DNA of 64,000 nucleotides from Merdimmobilis hominis (GTDB lineage: Bacteria; Bacillota; Clostridia; Oscillospirales; Ruminococcaceae), in the NCBI RefSeq assembly GCF_016901855.1, contig NZ_JACJKY010000010.1, forward strand, positions 1 to 64,000. Reading direction: 5' to 3'. The first letter of the stretch is position 1, and each line of letters opens with the position of its first letter. Below, in pieces: positions 27,029-35,693 of the stretch. The notes under the pieces are model-generated. The model was not told where the DNA came from. It was given only the letters and a program-made list of their open reading frames with translations, and searched no databases. The position numbers were made by a program, and so were the translations under genes.

Positions 27029-27418
27029 TTAGCGATTACCATTGGTTTGTTTAATGGTCTTTACCCGGAAAACAAAGTAAAGGATATGGAATACCCAAAC
27101 ACAAGCCAGAACGATCCTTCCCACCGGAACAGCATGCATCATAATAAAGCCGATCGACATTAGAACCGTCACCGTAATCATGATCCGGATCTTGGTCTTC
27201 CACGTCATGCCCTGTCCTTTTACATAGCTTTCCAGATTGTTTTTATACAGCTTTGTTCCCGTAAACCAACGGTGCAGTTTTTCGGAGCTTTTGGCCAAGC
27301 AAAACGCCGCCAAAAGCAAAAACGGAAACGCCGGAAGAAGCGGCAATACAGCCCCCACGGCTCCGAGAGCCAAGCCGATACAGCCTAAAATCACATATAA
27401 AAGCTTCTTTATTTTCAC
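27029..27418 (-). CDS. YbaN-like DUF454 membrane protein
   Basis: Membrane protein of 129 residues. The GTG at 27418 follows GGAGGA and overlaps the upstream stop by 4 bp (GTGA). Hydrophobic segments at about 5-45 and 75-115 flank the conserved SSEKLHRWFTGTKLYKNNLE stretch that identifies DUF454. The molecular role of DUF454 is unknown; members often sit in heme and iron operons, as here, where it is the last gene of the unit starting at the NEAT protein. Confidence 0.85.
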   Translation of the reverse strand: MKIKKLLYVILGCIGLALGAVGAVLPLLPAFPFLLLAAFCLAKSSEKLHRWFTGTKLYKNNLESYVKGQGMTWKTKIRIMITVTVLMSIGFIMMHAVPVGRIVLACVWVFHILYFVFRVKTIKQTNGNR

Positions 27419-27756
27419 CTTGATTCCTCCAGTCGTTTTTTCTCTTTTTTCGATTCTATTACATGGGAAATAGCCATCACCGGATGGGAAAACAACATCC
27501 TCGGTCCAGAAAACCGCATGACTTCCCGGATTTTCTCCCGCATAACCGGTTTGTAGCAATGCACCTTGCAGTTGGAGCAAAAGGTTTTGGTCTCCATAAA
27601 CGGGCACTTATCGCTCCTCATCCTGGCATAGGCTTCAAGCTCTGCGCATTCGGGGCAAAGGCCGGTTTTAGTATGATGTTTTTTTCGGCAGTACAGGGCA
27701 ATCATCTCCGACACCATCCGCTTTTCCCGTTCGCGTTTATCGGCTGTGCTTTTCAT
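27415..27756 (-). CDS. Nitrous-oxide-stimulated-promoter family protein
   Basis: Small soluble protein of 113 residues, rich in Cys: YCRKKH, GLCPECAEL, DKCPFMETKTFCSNCKVHCY. This pattern identifies the family named nitrous oxide-stimulated promoter, whose biochemical role is not established; the Cys pairs could bind a metal. It starts at 27756, the last base of the preceding ABC stop codon, so it is translationally coupled to the heme/ABC operon. Confidence 0.8.
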   Translation of the reverse strand: MKSTADKREREKRMVSEMIALYCRKKHHTKTGLCPECAELEAYARMRSDKCPFMETKTFCSNCKVHCYKPVMREKIREVMRFSGPRMLFSHPVMAISHVIESKKEKKRLEESR

Positions 27757-29414
27757 CAGCTCATCCTCCCGTGTTCTACCGAATAGACGGTATCGGCAAT
27801 GCGCATGGTTGACTGCCGGTGAGAGACCAGCACCACGGTTTTGCCCGCCCTCTCTTCCCGCAGGGATTTTAAGATCACCGCTTCGTTTAAGCTGTCCAGG
27901 TTGCTGGTGGGCTCATCCAGAAGCATAAAGGGTGCGTCGTGCAAAAATGCCCTCGCCAGTCCCAGCCGCTGACGCTCGCCGCCGGAAAGAGTATCGCCCA
28001 ATTCGCCTACCGGCGTGTCGTAGCCTTTTGGAAGCGTCATAATAAAATCGTGGACGGAAGCCTTTTTACAGGCAGTTTCGATCTCTTCGTCGGTGGCTGT
28101 CAGCTTGGCGATCCGCAGATTGTTTTTGATGCTGTCGTGGAACAGCTGAGTTTCCTGCGTGACAAAGCTTTCCAGTTCCCGCAGGTTTTTGGTGTTGATC
28201 TCTTCTACCGATCTGTCGGAAAGCGCCACGCTGCCTTTCTGCACCTTCCAGAACCGCATCAGAAGCTTTAACAGGGTGGATTTTCCGCTTCCGCTTCTGC
28301 CCACAATCCCTACTACGGCGTTTTCCGGAATCGTCACCGAAACATCCGAAAGAATAGTCTCATTGCCGTAAGAGAAGGAAACGTGTTCCGCCTTTGCGCC
28401 GGAGAATGTGATTTTCGGTTTCCCGTTGATTTCCTCTACTACCGGCGTTTCGTCCAGAATGTCCAATACCCGGTTGCCTGCCGCAAATGTGTTTTGCAGG
28501 GTACTGCCCAGCGCCGCCAGAGCAATTACAGGACCAAAGGAGGAAAACAGCGCCAGGGTAGGGATCAAAACGCCGTCGAAGCCCACTGCGCCGCTTTGAT
28601 ACAGCAAGACCGAGACAAACAGCATGATAAGATCAAACGCCAACACCACCGTATTGGTAACTGCTGTATTTCGCCCGGCGGTGCGTTTCATCTTTTCTTC
28701 GTCCCGGGAGAGTTCATCCGTCTTTTCATTCATCCTAGCAAGGCGCTTTTTCCCCTGCCCATACTGGAGGATTTCGGAAAGCCCTCGCAGACTATCCAGT
28801 ACAAAGCCCGAAAGCTCACCGGATCTGGTGCGGAAACGCAGTCCGTCGTCCCCACTGCATTTGGATATCACCATTGGAATCACGATTCCCACGATCAGAT
28901 AGGCCGCCAGCGCAATCACGCCAAGGATCCAGTGAAACGAGCCGATGAACAGGCACATGACAATGGTAAACAACAGCGCGATGGCAGCCGGAGAGATGGT
29001 ATGAGCATAAAACACCTCCAGCAGTTCAATATCGGAGGTGATCACCGAGATCAAATCCCCCTTGTCCCGGTCTTCCAGTTTTGCCGGACAGAGCTTTCTC
29101 AGCGCACGGAACACCCGGTCGCGTAAAAGCGCCAGCAATTTAAATGCGATAAAGTGGTTGCACGCCTGCTCCGCATACCGCAAAAATCCCCGGAGAAGGG
29201 CGAAGACAAGAACGGAAATAAAAACCGTTGTCAGAGTAAAAGGTACTTCAAACCGAAGGGCTGCCAGCACACCATATCCGCCGAAAATGGTGATAAAGGC
29301 GGCGCACAAATGCCCGACGAGCCCCATCAAAACCGCCAGCGCCATGTAACCGCTCAGGGGTTTTACCAGTCCGATCAGCCGTGCCATAACAGCAAATCCG
29401 CTTCGCTTTTTCAT
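27756..29414 (-). CDS. ABC transporter, exporter-type fused permease/ATPase (CydC-like)
   Basis: Half-transporter of 552 residues from ATG 29414, which overlaps the upstream stop by 4 bp (ATGA). Six membrane helices (about 1-300) precede the ATPase with Walker A GRSGSGKSTLL, signature LSGGERQRL and Walker B MLLDEPTSNLD. It must pair with the gene upstream as a heterodimer. It resembles CydDC and siderophore/heme ABC proteins with exporter fold. The position inside a heme-uptake operon suggests transport of heme, a precursor or a thiol, but the substrate and direction are unknown. Confidence 0.88.
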   Translation of the reverse strand: MKKRSGFAVMARLIGLVKPLSGYMALAVLMGLVGHLCAAFITIFGGYGVLAALRFEVPFTLTTVFISVLVFALLRGFLRYAEQACNHFIAFKLLALLRDRVFRALRKLCPAKLEDRDKGDLISVITSDIELLEVFYAHTISPAAIALLFTIVMCLFIGSFHWILGVIALAAYLIVGIVIPMVISKCSGDDGLRFRTRSGELSGFVLDSLRGLSEILQYGQGKKRLARMNEKTDELSRDEEKMKRTAGRNTAVTNTVVLAFDLIMLFVSVLLYQSGAVGFDGVLIPTLALFSSFGPVIALAALGSTLQNTFAAGNRVLDILDETPVVEEINGKPKITFSGAKAEHVSFSYGNETILSDVSVTIPENAVVGIVGRSGSGKSTLLKLLMRFWKVQKGSVALSDRSVEEINTKNLRELESFVTQETQLFHDSIKNNLRIAKLTATDEEIETACKKASVHDFIMTLPKGYDTPVGELGDTLSGGERQRLGLARAFLHDAPFMLLDEPTSNLDSLNEAVILKSLREERAGKTVVLVSHRQSTMRIADTVYSVEHGRMS

Positions 29415-31153
29415 ACGCCTGCACACTCCTTTCCAAATTGCTCTAATGTCTGCTGGGCGGTCCACAGCCGTTCATACAGACTGTGGCGGGAAAGCAGTTC
29501 TTCATGAGACCCGCTTTCCGCAACGGTTCCGTGATCCAGCACATAAATATGGTTGGCGTCCACTACATTGGCAAGCCGGTGGGAAACGAGGATCACCGTT
29601 TTGCTTTTTGCCAGCTCATGGATTTCACGCATAATATCGTTTTCGCTCTCCACATCAATGTTGGAGGTAGCTTCATCAAAAATATAGACGGGGCTGTCAT
29701 GCAAAAGCGCCCTTGCAAGCGCCAGCCGCTGGCACTGCCCGCCCGAAAGATTGGACGCTTTTTCCAAAAGCCGGGTATCAAGCCCCTGTTCCGCTTTTAA
29801 AAACTCTGCGAGGTTTACACGGGAAAGCACTGCCCACAGTTCTTCATCGGAAGCGGCGGGTTTTCCCATAAGCAAATTATCCCGTACCGTGCCCTTGAAC
29901 AGGTAGCTTTGGTGGCTGATATAGGTAATATTCCGCAGAAGGCTTTCTTCCTGAATGGAGGAAAGGGGCACGCCGCCCACCGAAACAGTTCCGGTATATC
30001 CTCTGTTTCTTCCCATCAAAATTGCCGCCAGTGTGGATTTGCCGCAGCCGCTTTCTCCCACCAATGCCGTAAAGCTGCCCTGAGGGAAGGTGAGGTCAAC
30101 GCCGTGGAGGATCTCCCGGTCCGGATCATAGGAAAAGGAGAGACCGGAACAGCGGATTGTATGATCCGACGGGAAACTTTCAGTAATCTCAAGCTTTGTT
30201 TCTTCCAAATCCAGCAGACGGAAAATCTTGTCGCTGGCCGCCATACCGTTCATGGCAATATGGAAAAAGGAGCCCAGCTGCCGCATGGGGATAAAGAAAT
30301 CCGCCGCCAACAGGATAATCAGCAGACATCCCTCAAGGGAAACGCCTCCGCTTTGGTACTGGGTCACCGCCATAATGACACCCAGCGCTGCGCCGCCGTA
30401 AGCGATCAGGTCCATAATGGTGATGGAGTTTAACTGCATGGTCAGCACCTTCATGGTGATTTTGCGGAATTTCTCCGCCCGCTCATTCATTTCCTGCTGT
30501 TTAAACGCATCCGCCTGATAGATTTTAAGGGTGGTGAGCCCCTGTAAGTTCTCAAGAAAAGTGTCGCCCAGTTCCGTGTACTGCCCCCAGTATTTAGAGA
30601 GCAGTTTTTTCGCCCAGGTCTGTACCGCCGCAATAGCTACGGGGATCAGCGGCACACAAATGAGCAATACCACAGCTGCCGGGACATTCACAAAGCACAG
30701 CACGATAAACAGTGTGAGCGGCGCCAGCATCGCATAGAAAAACTGAGGCAGATATGCGCCGAAATAGGTTTCCAGCTGATCCACGCCTTCGACTGCCACC
30801 TGCACCACTTCCGAAGTTTTCACCTGCTCGTTGTAGGAGTTTCCCAGCCGCAGAAGCTTTTGATAGATCTTCTCGCGCAAGGTCTTTTTGACTGCTTTGG
30901 AGGAGAAATACCCCATTTTGGCGGCCCCGATGGAGCAGAAAAACCGGACTGCCAGAGCCAGAATTACAACGATTCCCGTCACTGTTAAAAGCTGCGCCGA
31001 GGCCGAACCCCTGAAAAGCTCTGCAAGCATCCGGGAAATACTGAGCATCAGGGCGATATTCGCCGCAAGGGAGCACCACTGTAAAATTACATTTCCCGCT
31101 ATGTATTTTTTGCTCTCGGCAACGGTACCGATGAGCCGTTTATTGATCATCAT
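29411..31153 (-). CDS. ABC transporter, exporter-type fused permease/ATPase (CydD-like)
   Basis: Partner half-transporter of 580 residues: six membrane helices, then Walker [12 protein letters not shown], signature LSGGQCQRL and Walker B YIFDEATSNID. The start lies within the end of a 41-residue membrane peptide (14-bp overlap). Together with the gene downstream it forms a CydDC-like heterodimer. The operon order (heme proteins, regulator, ABC pair) resembles the extended streptococcal sia/hts operon as I remember it; this comparison needs an alignment. Confidence 0.88.
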   Translation of the reverse strand: MMINKRLIGTVAESKKYIAGNVILQWCSLAANIALMLSISRMLAELFRGSASAQLLTVTGIVVILALAVRFFCSIGAAKMGYFSSKAVKKTLREKIYQKLLRLGNSYNEQVKTSEVVQVAVEGVDQLETYFGAYLPQFFYAMLAPLTLFIVLCFVNVPAAVVLLICVPLIPVAIAAVQTWAKKLLSKYWGQYTELGDTFLENLQGLTTLKIYQADAFKQQEMNERAEKFRKITMKVLTMQLNSITIMDLIAYGGAALGVIMAVTQYQSGGVSLEGCLLIILLAADFFIPMRQLGSFFHIAMNGMAASDKIFRLLDLEETKLEITESFPSDHTIRCSGLSFSYDPDREILHGVDLTFPQGSFTALVGESGCGKSTLAAILMGRNRGYTGTVSVGGVPLSSIQEESLLRNITYISHQSYLFKGTVRDNLLMGKPAASDEELWAVLSRVNLAEFLKAEQGLDTRLLEKASNLSGGQCQRLALARALLHDSPVYIFDEATSNIDVESENDIMREIHELAKSKTVILVSHRLANVVDANHIYVLDHGTVAESGSHEELLSRHSLYERLWTAQQTLEQFGKECAGV

Positions 31154-31265
31154 ATTTTCGTCCGCCTTTTGTTATTTTTTTCATCACTTTCTTAACGCCT
31201 GTACACAGAGCGGCAACCGCTATTACAAGCAGCACTGATGTAAAACCGTAAAAAAGGGATTGCAT
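31140..31265 (-). CDS. 41-residue membrane peptide in the heme operon
   Basis: A short frame from ATG 31265 encodes MQSLFYGFTSVLLVIAVAAL followed by a Lys/Arg-rich tail. One membrane helix with a positively charged C-terminus is predicted. It begins 5 bp after the DtxR-type gene and overlaps the CydD-like gene, so it is placed for coupled translation. I do not recognise a family; the shape resembles small transporter-associated peptides. It could also be a chance frame, but the tight packing argues for a gene. Confidence 0.5.
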   Translation of the reverse strand: MQSLFYGFTSVLLVIAVAALCTGVKKVMKKITKGGRKYDDQ

Positions 31266-31269
31266 GGCA

Positions 31270-31653
31270 TTATTCACAGCCGCTCGCCTTCTTTCTGTTC
31301 GTCCACTTTCTCAGCGCTTCATAGCTTTTCGGACTTACGGCATGTTCCATTTGGCAGGCATCCTCCGCCGCAGTTTTCCCATCCACGCCCAGATCTTCTA
31401 AAAGGGACCGGAATGTCTGATGGCGCTCATACGTTTCTCTGGCAACGGTTTTCCCCTTATCCGTGAGATGTACTTCCCGCGCACTGTCTAAGAAAAGATA
31501 GCCTTCTTTTTCCAACTCTTTCAGCGAAACGGAAACTGTGGGACGCGACACATGAAGCTCTGCTGCAATATCCGCACCACGTACGGAGCCGTTTTGCTTT
31601 TGCAGCAAATACACGGCTTTCAGATAATCCTCCACTGTTTTTCTTTGTTTCAT
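31270..31653 (-). CDS. DtxR/MntR-family metal-dependent regulator
   Basis: Regulator of 127 residues. The winged helix covers DYLKAVYLLQKQNGSVRGAD to VSLKELEKEGY, and the metal/dimerisation region has LGVDGKTAAEDACQMEHAVS, including the Glu/His/Cys ligand cluster of the family. There is no C-terminal SH3-like domain, so it is of the short MntR type. It lies inside the heme operon between the ATPase and the ABC pair, and is one candidate reader of the RTTAGC-N4-GCTAAC operators. Confidence 0.88.
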   Translation of the reverse strand: MKQRKTVEDYLKAVYLLQKQNGSVRGADIAAELHVSRPTVSVSLKELEKEGYLFLDSAREVHLTDKGKTVARETYERHQTFRSLLEDLGVDGKTAAEDACQMEHAVSPKSYEALRKWTNRKKASGCE

Positions 31654-31693
31654 ACGGCTTGTGCCTCCTTTCCATGTATGCAGGGTTACCCCC

Positions 31694-32470
31694 TTATACC
31701 GGGATCACAAAGGGTTTTCCATCTACCGACTGAATGGTCAAATCGACACCGTATACCTCTTTGACAAGTTCCTTTGTAATGATTTCCTCCGGTAAACCGT
31801 GAGCAATCATTCGTCCGTCCTTCATCGCTACGATTTCGTCGCTGTAATACAGCGACTGGTTGATATCGTGGAGAACCATAACGATGGTAATACCGTACTC
31901 CCGGTTCAGCTTCTGAATGAGTTTTAAAATCTGCAGCTGATAACGGACATCCAGATAGGTGGTCGGTTCATCGAGAAACAGTACCTTGGTGTCCTGTGCC
32001 AGCGCCATGGCAATCCACACACGCTGTTTTTGTCCGCCGGAAAGCTCTGTTACCGGTTTATCCTTGTGCTTGCTTGTATGGGTGATTTCCAGCGCCCACT
32101 GTATTTTTTCTTCATCTTTTTGCGGATCCGATGAAAGCCCCATTGTGTGATAGGGCGTTCGCCCATAGCTTACAAGCTTTTCGACCGTAAGATCCGGCGG
32201 CGCCGTATTGTATTGATGGACAATCGCCGCTTCTCTGGCAAAATCTTTTAAACGCAAATTTGCGATATTTTCTTCTCTCAGAAACACTTCCCCCTGATCG
32301 GGCTTTAAGTTTTTTGTCATCAGGTTAAACAATGTGGATTTTCCGCATCCGTTTGCACCGATCAGTGTGGTAATTCTCCCCTCGTGAAGAGAAAAGTCCA
32401 ATCCGTTCAGCACCTGCTGCTTTCCGTAGGAGAAGGAGAGATTTTTTACGGTAAAAATATTACTGGCCAT
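31694..32470 (-). CDS. Heme/iron ABC transporter ATP-binding protein
   Basis: FecE-type ATPase of 258 residues: Walker A GANGCGKSTLF, signature LSGGQKQRV, Walker B VLFLDEPTTYLD and the H-loop VLHDINQSLYYSD. It energises the importer formed with the FecCD-type permease (overlap 11 bp) and the IsdE-type binding protein. In the streptococcal nomenclature it corresponds to HtsC/SiaC. Heme is preferred over siderophore because of Shp and NEAT neighbours. Confidence 0.9.
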   Translation of the reverse strand: MASNIFTVKNLSFSYGKQQVLNGLDFSLHEGRITTLIGANGCGKSTLFNLMTKNLKPDQGEVFLREENIANLRLKDFAREAAIVHQYNTAPPDLTVEKLVSYGRTPYHTMGLSSDPQKDEEKIQWALEITHTSKHKDKPVTELSGGQKQRVWIAMALAQDTKVLFLDEPTTYLDVRYQLQILKLIQKLNREYGITIVMVLHDINQSLYYSDEIVAMKDGRMIAHGLPEEIITKELVKEVYGVDLTIQSVDGKPFVIPV

Positions 32471-33452
32471 AGCTTTGTCTTGACCTCCTCAGCAGAATAA
32501 TAAAGAACGGGCCTCCTACCACGGACATAATGACCGAAGCGCTGATTTCATAAGGCGCTGCAATGGTACGCCCAACCGTATCCGCTAAAAGCAGAGTAAA
32601 AGCACCCAGCAGGATCGTATAAGGAACCAATACCTTGTGATTGCTTCCTACCAAAAGCCTTGCAATATGGGGTACGATTAGTCCTAAAAAGCTGATGGGA
32701 CCGATCACCGCCGTAGAAATGCCCGCCAACAGTACTGCAATAACCGAAATCACGATACGGCTTTTATTGACATTGACGCCGAGGCTTCTTGCTGTCTTGT
32801 CTTCCAGAGCCAGCAAATTGCACTGACCGAGTACGAAGAATGAAGCGATCAATCCTACTACGCCGTACAATAATAAAGTTTGCAGATCATCCCAGGTCTT
32901 CATGGTGATATTTGCATTTACGATGCTGGCAACCCCCGAATAATTGCTTCCTGTTCCGGAGTTAAACGCGCTCATCAGTCCGGTAAACATGGCGTTGACC
33001 GCTACGCCCACCAGAATGATGCGCAGGGGGGAAAGCCCACCCTTCCAGGAGAGAGAATACACCAGTAAAAATGCGATCATACCGCCCAAAAACGCAAACA
33101 GGGGCGTAAAGAAGTATAACGCCGGGAAAAATGCGGTAATCAGCACCGCTGCAAGGCTGGCTCCTGAGCTGATGCCGATAATTCCCGGATCAGCCAGCGG
33201 ATTTTTCATCACAGCCTGTAAAAGCACGCCGGAAACTGCCATGGCCGCCCCGCCGAACATTGCGATAAAAATACGGGGAAAACGCAGATCGAATATGGTC
33301 GCCACATTTTCGTTGTATGCAACAAACAGTCCTTTGAAAAGTTCCAGAGGTGTCACCTTTAAGCTGCCGGTATTGACGGAAAAGAGAAAAAGTCCGACAA
33401 GCAGCACCGCTGTAATACCAAAGGAGAAAATCTTTTTTCTTCTGCTTATCAT
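32460..33452 (-). CDS. Heme/iron ABC transporter permease (FecCD family)
   Basis: Membrane permease of 330 residues with about ten hydrophobic segments, start ATG 33452 after AGGAGG. Family motifs include GISSGASLAAV, GGMIAFLLVY and SFLGLIVPHIARLLVG. It corresponds to HtsB/IsdF in heme systems. A stem-loop and a broken NEAT gene lie just upstream, between it and the binding-protein gene. Confidence 0.92.
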   Translation of the reverse strand: MISRRKKIFSFGITAVLLVGLFLFSVNTGSLKVTPLELFKGLFVAYNENVATIFDLRFPRIFIAMFGGAAMAVSGVLLQAVMKNPLADPGIIGISSGASLAAVLITAFFPALYFFTPLFAFLGGMIAFLLVYSLSWKGGLSPLRIILVGVAVNAMFTGLMSAFNSGTGSNYSGVASIVNANITMKTWDDLQTLLLYGVVGLIASFFVLGQCNLLALEDKTARSLGVNVNKSRIVISVIAVLLAGISTAVIGPISFLGLIVPHIARLLVGSNHKVLVPYTILLGAFTLLLADTVGRTIAAPYEISASVIMSVVGGPFFIILLRRSRQSYGQ

Positions 33453-33481
33453 AAAGCAGGCCTCCTTTTCGTGATAAAGCA

Positions 33482-33532
33482 AACAGCCGGGCGCCGAATT
33501 TCGGCAACCCGGCCATTGCTTTTTTACATGCA
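33482..33532. other. Stem-loop between NEAT remnant and permease gene
   Basis: AAGCAA…CCGGG…CCGAA / TTCGG…CCCGG…TTGCTT forms an interrupted stem with a T-run on the plus side. On the minus (coding) strand the T-run is weak, so full termination is unlikely; mRNA processing or partial attenuation between binding protein and permease is possible. Confidence 0.5.
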
Positions 33533-33546
33533 ATATGCAGTCTTTT

Positions 33547-33860
33547 TTATTTCACTGTCTTACGCTTTCTGCTGACAAAGAGAACGCCGATCATTCCGGC
33601 AGAAGCCAGCGCGAGGAGCGCAAAGGGAAGTACATTTGTACTGTCTCCCGTCTGCGGGATTGTTGTATCTCCGTTTTGGTTCTGACCGGAATTGCTGCCT
33701 CCTGTCACTTCGCCTACCATAGCGTTACTTCAATTAGGTTTGAAGTCTTAGTGGAAAAGTCCGCCGCCAATGCATTAGTCATGCCCATACTCATAACCAT
33801 CATGACTGCCAGCAGCACAGCCAAACTCCGTTTAAACCACGACTGTTTTGTTGTTGTCAT
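33547..33860 (-). pseudogene. Internally deleted, frameshifted sortase-anchored NEAT-type protein
   Basis: The first frame (33860, MTTTKQSWFKRSLAVLLAV…) is a signal peptide very like that of the NEAT protein at 35694-38306 and stops after 50 codons. A second frame, beginning at an ATG that overlaps that stop region, encodes GDTTIPQTGDSTNVLPFALL and the rest of the wall anchor, nearly identical to that protein's C-terminus. The whole NEAT/FIVAR body is missing. It is a duplicate whose middle was deleted, lying between the binding-protein and permease genes. Confidence 0.8.
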
Positions 33861-33890
33861 TACAAACATTCCTCCTTTTATAATTCTGAA

Positions 33891-34781
33891 TTATTCCTCG
33901 CCGTAGAGCAGCGGCTGCAGTACTTCCAGCGCATCGGGATAATTAAACTTTGCGCTCATACCGAACAATTCATAGGGCAAATCATAAACACGCCCTTCCT
34001 GAACGGCTTCGAAATGTTTCCAGATATCGTTGGTTTCAAATTCCTCCTTAAACATTTCCACCACATCGTCAGGCAGGGCATGAGCAGCCCTGAGAATAAT
34101 GTCCGGCTCCTTCGTTTTCATATCCTCGGTATTGGCTGTGAGAAACTCCTGACCGTCACCGTCACCGTACACATTGATACCGCCTGCCAGCTTCACAAGG
34201 TTGCCCACATAACTGCTTTCCGTCGCCACAATATAAGAGCCGGGAAGCCCCATAAGCACCAGTACGGTAGGGGATTCTTTCCCCTCGTTTTGGCTGCGGT
34301 ATTCTTCCATGAACTGCTCGTATTCATCAACCAGAGCCTGCGCCTGTTCTTCGCGTCCGAACTTTTCGCCCAGACCTTCAATCGAGGCGTACATACCTTC
34401 CACACTACGCAGATTCAGGAACAGGGAATTGACGCCAATAGAAGCGTATTTAGGCTGTAAATCACTTTGCAGGCTGTTGGGGGAAAGCACATAGTCCGGA
34501 TTCAGCGATTTAAGGATTTCCAAATCCGGGCTCATAGCAGTTCCGACAGTGGTCACATTCTGATACCGTTCGGGAATCGTGCTGAGGGTTGACGAGCAAA
34601 CACCCACCAGGTCAAGTTCCAGCCGGTCGCAGATATCCACCGCGGCAGGCGAGGTTGCAACGATACGCACCTCATCCGAAACATCATCTGTGTTCTGCTC
34701 CGGATGTTGGTTCACACACCCGCTGGCTGATAGTGCCAGTGCCCCAGCAAGGCAAAGAGAAAAGATTTTTTTAAGTTTCAT
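33891..34781 (-). CDS. isdE: Heme ABC transporter substrate-binding lipoprotein (IsdE/HtsA type)
   Basis: Lipoprotein of 296 residues, lipobox LSASGC, with the two-lobed helical-backbone fold of TroA/FecB proteins. IsdE-type proteins hold heme with a Met and a His; here GTAMSPDLEIL and ILRAAHALPDDV offer a Met and a His at the matching places. The C-terminal LPYELFGMSAKFNYPDALE also fits the IsdE family. It would accept heme from Shp. The ligand assignment is from memory of the family and not from an alignment. Confidence 0.88.
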   Translation of the reverse strand: MKLKKIFSLCLAGALALSASGCVNQHPEQNTDDVSDEVRIVATSPAAVDICDRLELDLVGVCSSTLSTIPERYQNVTTVGTAMSPDLEILKSLNPDYVLSPNSLQSDLQPKYASIGVNSLFLNLRSVEGMYASIEGLGEKFGREEQAQALVDEYEQFMEEYRSQNEGKESPTVLVLMGLPGSYIVATESSYVGNLVKLAGGINVYGDGDGQEFLTANTEDMKTKEPDIILRAAHALPDDVVEMFKEEFETNDIWKHFEAVQEGRVYDLPYELFGMSAKFNYPDALEVLQPLLYGEE

Positions 34782-34796
34782 GATCTGTGCCTCCCT

Positions 34797-35690
34797 TTAT
34801 TTTTTCTTAAAGGGATTTTTGCCCTTTCTCACAAAGCAGAAATACCATACGCTGCCTCCTGCTGCGGCGATCACAACAATTCCGCCGATTCCCCACCAAA
34901 GAACCGCACTTCCGGAACCATTGCTTTCAGACTCTGATTCTACGGAAGTCACGCTTACTTCATTGCCGGATTCATCAAACTCAACAAGTCCGCTTGGTTC
35001 AGAAGATTCTTCCGATTCTGAGGCCTCCGGCTCTTCAGAAGACTCCGCACTGCTGTCTGGGGTTTCTGAGGAGTTCTGCACTGAGTTTTCAGATTCTGTG
35101 CTTTGAGAAGAGGAAGAGGGAGTCTGTGTAGGTTCAGGAGTAGGTTCCGGCGTGGGTTCCGGTTCCTCAACGGTAATACTGGTTATAAAGTCACCGGAAC
35201 CGGATTTCAGATTTCCTACGGTAATATAGAAGATAACCTCACGCCCCATAGGGACAACATACATATTGCAGCGGATAATTGAATTTTCACTGTTGACCTT
35301 CATACGATAATCCGCTGTATTGTTGCTGTAATCTTCCTGCATCAAGGTTGCTGACACGGAACTGCCATCCACCTGAAACTTTGGAGACTGGATGTTATCC
35401 ATCAAATTCAAACGAATCGTAACCCAGGTATTTCCGTTAGCATCCACCTCTACCAATGCGCTTTTGTTAAGGGCACTGTCTGTCATGGACTGACCCAGTA
35501 CGGCAGAACCTTCGCCGCCGGAGTCTTCAATCACACCGGTAGTAGGATGGCGGTAATGAGAGGTTGCAGTTGCGGTGTAAATGCCGTTAGAGGCGGCTAA
35601 CACGGGTACAGAAGTAATGCCCGCCATTAGGGCGAGCATTACAACCATACCGCAAAGTGCCCTTAAAGCTCTTGTTGCGGTATTTTTCAT
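34797..35690 (-). CDS. shp: Shp-family cell-surface heme-binding protein
   Basis: Surface protein of 297 residues. Signal peptide (about 1-32), then a domain with YRHPTTGVIEDSGGEGSAVL and NSIIRCNMYVVPMGREVIFY, both closely resembling streptococcal Shp, a heme carrier with two Met ligands. A Pro/Ser/Glu-rich spacer (PTPEPTPEPT…) reaches through the wall to a C-terminal membrane helix and basic tail (FVRKGKNPFKKK). In streptococci Shp passes heme from Shr to HtsA; the gene order here is the same: NEAT protein, Shp, binding protein. Confidence 0.88.
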   Translation of the reverse strand: MKNTATRALRALCGMVVMLALMAGITSVPVLAASNGIYTATATSHYRHPTTGVIEDSGGEGSAVLGQSMTDSALNKSALVEVDANGNTWVTIRLNLMDNIQSPKFQVDGSSVSATLMQEDYSNNTADYRMKVNSENSIIRCNMYVVPMGREVIFYITVGNLKSGSGDFITSITVEEPEPTPEPTPEPTQTPSSSSQSTESENSVQNSSETPDSSAESSEEPEASESEESSEPSGLVEFDESGNEVSVTSVESESESNGSGSAVLWWGIGGIVVIAAAGGSVWYFCFVRKGKNPFKKK

Positions 35691-35693
35691 GTT

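Noticed and set aside
31270-31653. Direct naming of this protein as MntR
   Set aside because: Several DtxR-like proteins are present and the metal cannot be assigned from sequence alone.
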